Assembly (NCBI GenBank): GCA_937893125.1
Contig: CALBHW010000033.1
Coordinates: forward strand, 1-21,395
Origin: an uncultured Clostridia bacterium
Lineage (GTDB): Bacteria; Bacillota; Clostridia; Christensenellales; UBA1242
Length of the DNA stretch: 21,395 nucleotides
Direction: 5' to 3'
Part shown: positions 1 through 6,327 of the stretch, piece by piece
Position numbering within the stretch: the first letter of the stretch is position 1
How the letters are laid out: every line of letters begins with the position of its first letter
The notes under the pieces: generated by a model
Database searches by the model: none
Told to the model about the DNA's origin: nothing
Seen by the model: the letters and a program-made list of their open reading frames with translations, nothing else
Program-made: the position numbers and the translations under genes

Positions 1-63
1 ATTTTTTTTAAAACCCCCTTTTTTTTTTTTATTTTTTTTTTCCCCCCCCCCCCCCCCCCCCCC
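1..63. repeat. low-complexity T tracts followed by a 22-base C homopolymer
   Basis: The window opens with runs of T interrupted by a short C5, then an uninterrupted run of 22 C at 42-63 (22 G on the minus strand). It sits directly against repeat copy A. Copy B at 9741 is preceded only by a short CCCCG, so the long C run is not part of the conserved repeat. It could be a genuine hypervariable homopolymer or a sequencing/assembly artefact; the sequence alone cannot decide. Confidence 0.9.
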
Positions 64-65
64 TG

Positions 66-140
66 TCAAGCAATTTCGACCACTTTTTTTCGTAAATTTT
101 TAAGTTTTTTTACAAAAAAATAGCCCCCAGTTTGGGGGCG
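66..140. repeat. interspersed direct repeat, copy A
   Basis: This roughly 75-base segment matches 9741-9815 in the same orientation. The first 48 aligned bases differ at only four positions, and copy B has one extra A in its A-run. Both copies end in a GC-rich hairpin. Here the hairpin is GCCCCCA-GTT-TGGGGGC (123-139), a perfect 7-bp stem. The repeat lies just beyond the terminator of the mrnC-ybaB operon. It has no coding potential that I can see. It is probably a small dispersed intergenic element of unknown function. Confidence 0.8.
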
Positions 141-145
141 TGGGT

Positions 146-184
146 AGTAAAAAAAAAGAGCAACCTATTAAAAAGTCACTCTTT
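146..184 (-). terminator. Rho-independent terminator of the mrnC-ybaB operon
   Basis: Read on the minus strand, AAAGAGTGAC (184-175) pairs with GTTGCTCTTT (164-155). This gives a 10-bp stem with two G.U wobbles and a 10-base loop, followed by a run of T (from the A tract at 149-157). It lies about 120 bases beyond the ybaB stop codon, with no gene between. Confidence 0.7.
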
Positions 185-301
185 AATCTTTTATTCTATA
201 TTTTTTCTTAAAAAAATCACAGCCCAGTTGTAAAAAGTATAGTGCAAATTTGTTTTTTTAATAAATCACGCTTTGCGTCGTTATCCAAAATCAATAGCGC
301 C
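185..301. other. intergenic region between ybaB and its terminator
   Basis: Together with 1-184 this makes a 301-base stretch without a gene. Apart from the homopolymers, repeat copy A and the terminator described separately, 185-301 is AT-rich and shows no ORF, promoter or structured RNA that I can support. recR, which often follows ybaB in Firmicutes, is not here. Confidence 0.6.
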
Positions 302-616
302 CTACAAACTAAAAGCGCCGAGCGAAGAATTTGACAATTCCTTTGCTTTATTTTGTGCGTCGCGAATAGCGCTCAAAACAAGGTCTTCAAGCATTTCGAC
401 ATCGTCTGGGTCGACTGCTTCTGGTTTAATTCTAACCGCTTTAATTTCGTTTGTGCCCGAAATTGTCACTTCGACCATTCCGCCCCCGCTAACACCAACA
501 AGTTCGGTCTCTGCGAGTTCTTGTTTTTTTCTTTCCATATCCGCTTGCATTTTTTGGGCTTGTTTAAGCATATTTTGCATATTCATTCCGCCCCCAAATC
601 TATTAAATCCTGACAT
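302..616 (-). CDS. ybaB: YbaB/EbfC family nucleoid-associated protein
   Basis: This 104-residue protein matches the YbaB/EbfC family in length and layout. A Gly/Met-rich start is followed by a charged amphipathic helix (about residues 14-40, MLKQAQKMQADMERKKQELA). A beta region contains VGVSGGGMVEVTISG (about 40-54), then AVRIKPEAVDPDDVEMLEDL and a C-terminal helix. Family members are small dimeric DNA-binding proteins. The gene commonly follows dnaX in bacteria, as here, 44 bases after the end of the dnaX tau frame. A good AAAGGAG ribosome binding site lies 8 bases before the ATG. It is the last gene of the operon; the terminator is at 146-184. Confidence 0.93.
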   Translation of the reverse strand: MSGFNRFGGGMNMQNMLKQAQKMQADMERKKQELAETELVGVSGGGMVEVTISGTNEIKAVRIKPEAVDPDDVEMLEDLVLSAIRDAQNKAKELSNSSLGAFSL

Positions 617-660
617 AATAATCTCCTTTATATTTTTATGTTATCATTTTTGAAAAGTTG

Positions 661-1353
661 TCACTGAACAATAAGTTCGTCGCCGAAAATCTTTCTTAAA
701 ATCTCCAAATTTTGTGCGACGCTACTGGTTGACGCCTTTTTCAAAACAAAGTTCAAAGTTATTCTATCATCAATTTGTTTTAAAGCCAAAACAATTTTGT
801 CAAAATTTTCTTTATCGGTCAAAATTTTAAGAGCAAACTCATCTTTGACTCCCGCAGTAAGCACTCCGTCCACTAAATTTAAATCCCGCACTTCCGCGCA
901 CGCCGAGTGCAAGGTCATACAACCTTCTTCTCTAAGTTTTAGAACAAGTGCGCCCCAAATTCGCCTTTTTGACAAATTATCCAACTCTTCTTTTGGAAGA
1001 GGGTCGTCTGGAATGTCAAAATCTTTTTCGTCGAGTGGAACATCATCTATTGGTGCATAGTCCCCCGCGTCAAGCATAGTAAGCGCGTCATCACCCATTT
1101 GACTTAAATAGTAGTCCGCATCATCATAATCGTCATAACCCGTATAATCATTCCCGCCACTCATCTCATCTTGAAGTCCCGCGTCTTTCCTATCGTAATT
1201 ATCCCCGCCCAAACTTACTTGACTATCTATTTTTCCATTTTCAGCAAAATTTTCTTTTGCAAAATCTTTACCCGCAAGTCCTAATTCCGCCTTAATTTTT
1301 TCGACGAGAGTCTCGTCAATTAGTTTTTTTTTTCGTTTCCGTAAGAAGCGCAT
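661..1353 (-). CDS. dnaX: DnaX tau C-terminal part, encoded in the -1 frame
   Basis: This frame overlaps the 3' end of the main dnaX frame and continues it as the tau-specific C-terminal region. An acidic, Asp/Tyr-rich linker (from about the 60th to the 120th codon of this frame) leads to a folded domain starting near RRIWGALVLKLREEGCMTL and ending near LRKIFGDELIVQ. That pattern resembles the C-terminal domain of Firmicute DnaX. The first possible ATG (1353) has no ribosome binding site and would add an odd Arg/Lys-rich start. The frame is therefore more likely entered by a -1 shift at the A10 run (1324-1333). The joined product would be 365 + 221 = 586 residues, a normal size for tau. A one-base error in the A run would give the same picture. 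Confidence 0.8.
   Translation of the reverse strand: MRFLRKRKKKLIDETLVEKIKAELGLAGKDFAKENFAENGKIDSQVSLGGDNYDRKDAGLQDEMSGGNDYTGYDDYDDADYYLSQMGDDALTMLDAGDYAPIDDVPLDEKDFDIPDDPLPKEELDNLSKRRIWGALVLKLREEGCMTLHSACAEVRDLNLVDGVLTAGVKDEFALKILTDKENFDKIVLALKQIDDRITLNFVLKKASTSSVAQNLEILRKIFGDELIVQ
1301..1334 (-). promoter_or_regulatory. apparent programmed -1 frameshift signal in dnaX
   Basis: On the minus strand the 0 frame reads GAA AAA AAA AAC TAA. It contains the slippery heptamer A AAA AAA within a run of ten A (1333-1324), and the 0-frame stop follows at once. Six bases after the run, GACGAG (1317-1312) pairs with CTCGTC (1308-1303) around the loop ACT. A U.G and a U-A pair extend this to 8 bp. Slippery run, short spacer and stem-loop is the arrangement of the E. 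coli dnaX frameshift site. The A run could also support transcriptional slippage, as described for Thermus dnaX. Confidence 0.75.
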
Positions 1354-2420
1354 TCAAGACATTTCAGTTCGATGAGCGTCCTAGGAGACAAGGCATATTT
1401 AAGTTCACTTTCAATCTCGCTAAACTTTTGCATAAACGCAATTAGCGTATCCACATCAAGAGCATTTGCTTGCAACAAATATTTGTCGTAGTCTTCTTTT
1501 GTTATCCCGAGCATTTTTTCGGCGTCAGGGCAAGTCTTAACAACTAAAAGGTCTTTAAAGTGAGATGTCAACTCTTTTCCAAGCGCGACCAAATTCCTTC
1601 CCGCTCTACAAAAATCATCAATGCGTTTTAAAACACCACCAAGATTTTTTGCGATAATTTCATCAACCACCTTTACGACACTTTCCCTATCGCTTGTCCC
1701 TAAAATTTCGACCACCTTGTCGGTCGTCACATTATTTCCAGCGAATGCGACTACACAGTCGGCAATAGATAATGTATCGCGAACGCTACCTTCACCCGCT
1801 TTTGCAATAAGGTCGACCGCTCGGTCGTCGTATTTCACGCCAATTTCATCAAACACTTTTCGCGTTTGTTTTGCTAGGTCATCTTTACTAACAAGCCTAA
1901 AATCAAAGCGCATACATCTTGACAAAATTGTTTGTGGCAACTTATAACTTTCGGTCGTTGCAAGGATAAACACCGCGTGAGTAGGAGGTTCTTCAAGAGT
2001 CTTTAAAAGTGCGTTAAAAGCGCTGTCAGTCAACATATGAACTTCGTCAATAATGTAGACTTTATATTTACCATGAATAGGTGGATATTTTATTTTTTCC
2101 CTAAGCGCTCTAATTTCGTCAACGCCGTTATTTGACGCCGCGTCGATTTCCAAAATGTCAACATTATTTGGTGCGTTAAGAGCCTTGCAAACTTCGCATT
2201 CCCCGCACGCTGAGCCATTAACTGGATGTAAACAATTTATCGCTTTTGCAAAAATTTTTGCGCAACTAGTTTTGCCTACGCCACGCGTCCCACAAAAAAG
2301 GTAAGCGTGCCCAATCTTGCCCGACATAACTTGGTTTTCTAGCGCCCTAACAATGTGGTCTTGACCTATGACCGAGTCAAAAGTTGTTGGTCTAAAACTT
2401 CTATATAATGCAAGTTGCAA
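1320..2420 (-). CDS. dnaX: DNA polymerase III clamp loader subunit DnaX (gamma-length 0-frame product)
   Basis: The 366-residue 0-frame product contains the whole clamp-loader ATPase core. The Walker A motif is GTRGVGKTS (residues 44-52). A four-cysteine zinc module uses C63, C72, C75 and C78. Walker B is VYIIDEVH (121-128), and the SRC arginine-finger motif is at 167-169. Domain III runs to about residue 360. It acts in the replisome, loading the sliding clamp. Translation ends at TAA immediately after an A10 run, giving a gamma-like protein; a -1 shift would give tau. In E. coli tau is the unshifted product, so the roles are reversed here. The start is TTG at 2420, preceded by AAAGGAG embedded in the last codons of sigH, three bases after the sigH stop. 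This suggests translational coupling. Confidence 0.95.
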   Translation of the reverse strand: MQLALYRSFRPTTFDSVIGQDHIVRALENQVMSGKIGHAYLFCGTRGVGKTSCAKIFAKAINCLHPVNGSACGECEVCKALNAPNNVDILEIDAASNNGVDEIRALREKIKYPPIHGKYKVYIIDEVHMLTDSAFNALLKTLEEPPTHAVFILATTESYKLPQTILSRCMRFDFRLVSKDDLAKQTRKVFDEIGVKYDDRAVDLIAKAGEGSVRDTLSIADCVVAFAGNNVTTDKVVEILGTSDRESVVKVVDEIIAKNLGGVLKRIDDFCRAGRNLVALGKELTSHFKDLLVVKTCPDAEKMLGITKEDYDKYLLQANALDVDTLIAFMQKFSEIESELKYALSPRTLIELKCLECASYGNEKKN

Positions 2421-2423
2421 AGT

Positions 2424-3032
2424 CTATTCTCCTTTCAAATCTTTCAATTTTATTTTAATCCTACTTAGCGCGTTGTCAATACTTTTTGGGTCTTTTTGTA
2501 ATTTTTCGGCAATTTCAGTGTAACTTAACCCCGATACATAAAGCCTTAAAACTTGTCTTTCAAAGTCACTTAGTTCGCTATTTATATGCTTATTAAAATC
2601 TTTCAACTTCTCGTGAAAAAGAAAAGTCTCTTCGGGATTTAGCCCGCCCGCAACAAGAAAAAAACCAGCATTATCGTCATCTTCGCCATTGTCAAGCGAC
2701 GAAAGAATAATTTTTCCTTGATTGTTTATCGAAAAATAGGCGTTAAGCATTTGATTTTTTTGCCTATTATTTGCTTTTAAAGCGTCCATTATTTGGCGCG
2801 TAATGCAAACTTTTGCGTAATTTTTAAATGAAATTTCACGACTGGGCTTGTACGACCTGACAGCACTAAAAAGCCCAATCATTCCTTCTTGGATAAGGTC
2901 GTCAGTTTCTAAATTTATCAAAAAATATTTTTTGCAAATCGCGCTGACAAGGTGCTTATAACTCGACAAAATTTCGTTTATCGCGTCATTATCCCCTTCT
3001 TGCGCCTTAATAATTAAATCGTTTTCAGTCAT
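2424..3032 (-). CDS. sigH: RNA polymerase sigma factor, SigH (sigma-30) type
   Basis: This 202-residue sigma-70 family protein has region 2 at about residues 20-90. There the core-binding motif DDLIQEGMIGLFSAVRSY is followed by ISFKNYAKVCITRQIMDALK and the adjacent RQKNQMLN, a pattern typical of SigH. Region 4 (about 150-200) has LSDFERQVLRLYVSGLSYTE and a helix-turn-helix ending SIDNALSRIKIKL. In Bacillus, SigH directs post-exponential and early sporulation genes and lies in the same cluster as mrnC and rlmB, which supports the call. Its ATG overlaps the rlmB stop as ATGA. It ends with TAG and its last codons contain the dnaX ribosome binding site. A general ECF-like sigma factor is less likely, given the position. 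Confidence 0.82.
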   Translation of the reverse strand: MTENDLIIKAQEGDNDAINEILSSYKHLVSAICKKYFLINLETDDLIQEGMIGLFSAVRSYKPSREISFKNYAKVCITRQIMDALKANNRQKNQMLNAYFSINNQGKIILSSLDNGEDDDNAGFFLVAGGLNPEETFLFHEKLKDFNKHINSELSDFERQVLRLYVSGLSYTEIAEKLQKDPKSIDNALSRIKIKLKDLKGE

Positions 3033-3736
3033 TTTCCCCTTCTTTGCCTTAGCGCTTCATAAATAATTGCGCTCGTCGCGGTTGAAACATTTAATGAGTT
3101 GACCTTTCCAAACATGGGGAGACTAATAAGCCTGTCGCTAAGTTTTTTTGTAAGTTCCCCAACGCCAAAACCTTCGCTCCCCATAACGATACAAAGGTCG
3201 CCAGTAAGATTTGTCTTATAAACACTTTCTCCGCCCGCTTCGGCTGAATATACCCATATATTTTTCTTTTTAAAATCGCGAATAACATCGTTAATATTTT
3301 TTACCCTTGCAATTTTTACATGGTTAACCGCCCCGCAACTGGTCTTGAAAACCGTTTCGTTGACACTCGCACTTCGCCTATCTTCAATAATAAGCCCGTC
3401 CACCCCCGCGCAGTCGCACACTCTTATAATGCTTCCAAGATTGTGTGGGTCTTGCACGCCGTCAAGGACGACAATAAAATGTCCCTCGTCACTTTTACTA
3501 CTTAAAATTTCGTCCACGCTCGAATATTTATAGTCCGTCACTACGGCAACAACGCCTTGATGATGTGTAGATAATTTATCCAAATATTCCTTTGAAACAA
3601 AATCAATTCTGACCTTATTTTTCTTGCAAAGTTCAACAATTTTTTCCTTGCCCTTCACATCAAAAATGGCGACCTTATTGATTGTCTTTCCCGCAACAAG
3701 CGCTTCATAAACGCTATTTTTTCCGCTAATAATCAT
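3029..3736 (-). CDS. rlmB: 23S rRNA 2'-O-methyltransferase, SpoU/TrmH family (RlmB-like)
   Basis: The 235-residue protein has an N-terminal substrate-binding domain (about 1-70, starting ISGKNSVYEALVAGK) and a C-terminal SPOUT knot domain. All three SpoU motifs are visible: DPHNLGSIIR near residue 96, VMGSEGFGVGEL near 184, and SLNVSTATSAIIYEALRQR near the end. RlmB-type enzymes methylate a ribose in 23S rRNA using S-adenosylmethionine. The gene overlaps mrnC upstream and sigH downstream, both as 4-base ATGA junctions, so the three are very likely translationally coupled. The mrnC-rlmB-sigH order matches Bacillus except that yacP is missing. The exact rRNA target cannot be told from sequence. 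Confidence 0.9.
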   Translation of the reverse strand: MIISGKNSVYEALVAGKTINKVAIFDVKGKEKIVELCKKNKVRIDFVSKEYLDKLSTHHQGVVAVVTDYKYSSVDEILSSKSDEGHFIVVLDGVQDPHNLGSIIRVCDCAGVDGLIIEDRRSASVNETVFKTSCGAVNHVKIARVKNINDVIRDFKKKNIWVYSAEAGGESVYKTNLTGDLCIVMGSEGFGVGELTKKLSDRLISLPMFGKVNSLNVSTATSAIIYEALRQRRGK

Positions 3737-4170
3737 CTTTTTTCTCCTTCAAGAGCCTTTATCATATCATTTTTTAGTCGTTCATTTATTTGCGATAATT
3801 TATCAAAATCTTTTTTTAGATAAAGATACCCAACCACCGCTTCAAGAGCCGTCGCGCGCTTATAATCAGCAAGTCCCGCATTTTTTGCAACTGTTGCGAC
3901 ATGTGCGTTACGTGCGCGTTTTAAAACCGCGTGTTCTTCTTCCCCTAAAAGGTCGTCAATTTTCTCTAAAAAAGCACTTTGATAGGTCGCCTTTACAAAT
4001 TTAGTCGATAATTTGTGTAATAAATTATTTTTATAAGTTGAATGGTCGACAAAAAATTGTCTTACAAGAACATTCCACACGCCGTCACCCAAAAAAGCAA
4101 GACTAAGTGAACTGATTTGTCCGATTTCCTCTTCTTTTACGCCATCAAACTCCGCTATTTTTTCAATCAT
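3733..4170 (-). CDS. mrnC: mini-ribonuclease 3 (MrnC)
   Basis: This 145-residue protein is an RNase III catalytic domain without a dsRNA-binding domain, as in mini-III enzymes that mature 23S rRNA ends. Visible signatures are SLSLAFLGDGVWNVLVRQFF (21-40, with the catalytic Asp at 29), KRARNAHVATVAKNAGLADY (84-103) and ATALEAVVGYLYL (106-118, catalytic Glu at 110). It is the first gene of the operon. Its ATG overlaps no upstream gene. The only Shine-Dalgarno-like bases, AGGGG, end one base before the ATG, which is too close. An extended -10-like TGA-TATTAT (4185-4177) would put the transcript start almost at the ATG, so a leaderless message is possible. Confidence 0.92.
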   Translation of the reverse strand: MIEKIAEFDGVKEEEIGQISSLSLAFLGDGVWNVLVRQFFVDHSTYKNNLLHKLSTKFVKATYQSAFLEKIDDLLGEEEHAVLKRARNAHVATVAKNAGLADYKRATALEAVVGYLYLKKDFDKLSQINERLKNDMIKALEGEKR

Positions 4171-4503
4171 ACCCCTATAATATCACAAAATTGCAAAAAT
4201 AAAAAGACTTTAAAATATATTTTTTCTCTCCGCCACCAAAATTTGCAAAACTTTAATTTTAAAAGACAAACATCCAGAATTTGAATAAGGATTGTCGTTT
4301 CTTTTCTGATACTAACAAATGTTTTGACTAGTTTTGATAAATTTGTCATAATATATATGTGAAAGCGTTTTTGTAAGTTTAAAAACGAGTTTTAAATATT
4401 CCTTTGTTATAATTATAAAAAATTCAGTTAGTTTTTTTTGAATTAAAGGGTATTTCAAAAAATTTCACAACAAGAATAACTTTTTATATAAAAGGAATGC
4501 ATT
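4171..4503. other. divergent intergenic region with promoters for both flanking transcripts
   Basis: This 333-base AT-rich region separates mrnC (-) from the RelA/SpoT fusion gene (+). The minus strand has TGA-TATTAT at 4185-4177. The plus strand has the extended -10 TGT-TATAAT at 4405-4413. A long stretch of A/T runs (about 4375-4470) precedes the plus gene. I see no structured RNA, riboswitch or tRNA. A 60-codon minus-strand frame here has no ribosome binding site and is dismissed. Confidence 0.55.
4405..4413 (+). promoter_or_regulatory. extended -10 promoter for the RelA/SpoT fusion gene
   Basis: TGT followed directly by the consensus TATAAT (4408-4413) makes a perfect extended -10 element. 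No good -35 lies at 16-18 bases, which extended -10 promoters tolerate. It would give a leader of about 84 bases before the ATG at 4504. Confidence 0.5.
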
Positions 4504-6327
4504 ATGTTCGCACCAAACGAAAAGGTCGCAAAACAACTACTTCATAAATTATATCTCATTCAAAACAACGACCAATTTTTGTCGAAAATTGACGAAATTA
4601 TATTAGATGTCAAAAGTCAAAACATTTGCGACGATATGGTAATTGAAAAAAGGACAAAAGGTCCACTTTCGACGCTAAAAAAATATGTATGCACAAAAAA
4701 TGCCGAATATCAACATTCGTGGGACTATATGCGAGACTTATATGGTCTTATGTTTTTGGTCGACTCAAACGCACAAGTTGACGCATTACTAAGACATTTT
4801 GAGAAAAACTATGAGCGCTATAAAAACAAATATGTCAAAAATATGATTGTCGATTATAGACAAGTCACGAATAGAAAACCTGGCACGAGCAAAATTCCGT
4901 ATGATTATCAAAGCCCAAAAGGCAAGGAATATCAAACAAACGACAGTTACAAATCGACAAAAGCGAACCTAATGATAATGGGCATTCCTGTCGAAGTCCA
5001 AATTAAAACAAAAGCACAATATCTCGCACACACCGCCACCCACGACTCAATATATAAGTTGCTCACAATTGATGACGCAAAAATGAGATATGAGATTTCA
5101 GACAAACTGTTCCCTTATTTTGAGACATTTGCCTATCTTAGACTAAATAAAGAACACTTGACTTTTGGTCAAATAAAAAAAGTACGCGAAGACATAAAAG
5201 AGATTTACAAGCGAAATTATGACATTTATTCCAAATTCCCTTTTGTTTTTAATGAATCGCGCTGTTTGTATGGCGTAAATTTTTATCTTCTAAACAACCG
5301 CGAAAAGTTTTTATCCGACTCACCTTTTAAAGACGAAGGCATAACGCTACAAGTAGCAAGAAGCGAGATAAAACAAGTTTACGAATATATTTATGACAAG
5401 TTAGCAAAAGAAAAGCCATCGCTTAAACGCACCGAACTTGTCAACCTAACCGTCGACACACTTGTTAAACTTCCCTACGCAAAGTATAAATCAATAAAAT
5501 CTCTAATCAGTGGCGAATATCGTCACGGTGCGTGTTTACTTACTGGAATATTTGATGTTTTAAAACCCGAGCAAGTCGCCCTTTTTCAAGAACTTAGCAA
5601 GGTGTATATGGAAGTTCATGTAGGCGTCCTAAGTGACGAAATCGTTTCAGCCTACTATGGCGAAGCACCAATTTTTGACGAACAAGCACGCCTTAGACAA
5701 GTCGAACATTGCAAAGGGGTTAGTTCTGCCATGATAGCTAGAAATTATGACACCAAACTCCCTAGCGACATCGGCCCCCTTCAATTTGACGAGCCAAAAA
5801 AGAAAAAATACGACATTGCCTATGTCAGTGGCGTTTTTGACGGGCTTCACCCAGGGCATGTTGAACATTTGTCAACCGTTTTTGAAGAAGCGGAAGATGT
5901 CTTTGTCGGCGTCAAGACCGACGAATATTCCCGTCGCGTAAAACATAAAGAAACAATCAATAACGAAAACGATAGACTGGCTATTGTGTCTGCGTTCAGC
6001 GGAATAACAAACGCTTTCTTAACTGACAACGATATGTTGCCACCTGAATGGTTTTTAAATAAAGCGCTTGACATTTTGTCGAGTGGCGGGCGAGTCGCAA
6101 TTTATCTTGGCTCCGACTGGCAGGCAAAAATAAACAGTAAGCCCGACAGTAGCATAAAAGAACTCAACTACATTATGGCAAATTTCCCAAGAATTGAACT
6201 CGCAAGTACGCATAGAACGACCGAAAAAAGCCTTTCAACCACCCTTTTAAAAGAAAGGCTCATTCGCGAACGTGATAGAAAAATCGTCGGAATGGAACTT
6301 AAAGATATGGGAGATAGTTATGTGTAA
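4504..6327 (+). CDS. RelA/SpoT-like synthetase domain fused to two cytidylyltransferase-like domains
   Basis: This is a 607-residue, apparently soluble protein. Residues about 45-190 resemble the RelA/SpoT nucleotide pyrophosphokinase domain. R50, K52, S56 and K60 have the family spacing, D78 lies in RDLYG, Y149 and S151 in SYKST, and E164 and Q166 in PVEVQIKT. The usual Arg after the Asp-Gly motif is Met, and the His of the family YxSxH is K153. Residues 345-412 (LLTGIFDVLKPEQVALF, VGVLSDE) look like a cytidylyltransferase fold whose HxGH motif is lost (KPEQ). Residues 437-590 are a second such domain with intact HPGH (449-452), VGVKTDE and a late LSTTLLKERL. I see no hydrolase (HD), TGS or ACT domain. 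A good AAAGGA lies 7 bases before the ATG. The gene is coupled to a DHH phosphoesterase. Product and substrate are unknown. Confidence 0.8.
   Translation: MFAPNEKVAKQLLHKLYLIQNNDQFLSKIDEIILDVKSQNICDDMVIEKRTKGPLSTLKKYVCTKNAEYQHSWDYMRDLYGLMFLVDSNAQVDALLRHFEKNYERYKNKYVKNMIVDYRQVTNRKPGTSKIPYDYQSPKGKEYQTNDSYKSTKANLMIMGIPVEVQIKTKAQYLAHTATHDSIYKLLTIDDAKMRYEISDKLFPYFETFAYLRLNKEHLTFGQIKKVREDIKEIYKRNYDIYSKFPFVFNESRCLYGVNFYLLNNREKFLSDSPFKDEGITLQVARSEIKQVYEYIYDKLAKEKPSLKRTELVNLTVDTLVKLPYAKYKSIKSLISGEYRHGACLLTGIFDVLKPEQVALFQELSKVYMEVHVGVLSDEIVSAYYGEAPIFDEQARLRQVEHCKGVSSAMIARNYDTKLPSDIGPLQFDEPKKKKYDIAYVSGVFDGLHPGHVEHLSTVFEEAEDVFVGVKTDEYSRRVKHKETINNENDRLAIVSAFSGITNAFLTDNDMLPPEWFLNKALDILSSGGRVAIYLGSDWQAKINSKPDSSIKELNYIMANFPRIELASTHRTTEKSLSTTLLKERLIRERDRKIVGMELKDMGDSYV

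Noticed and set aside
661..2420. dnaX as a decayed pseudogene
   Set aside because: Both frames keep intact domain motifs, and the junction is a slippery A run followed by a stem-loop, which favours recoding or a single homopolymer error over decay.
4167..4349. 60-codon minus-strand frame overlapping the mrnC start by ATGA
   Set aside because: No ribosome binding site, AT-driven Phe/Lys/Ile composition and overlap with the promoter region; the overlap looks accidental.
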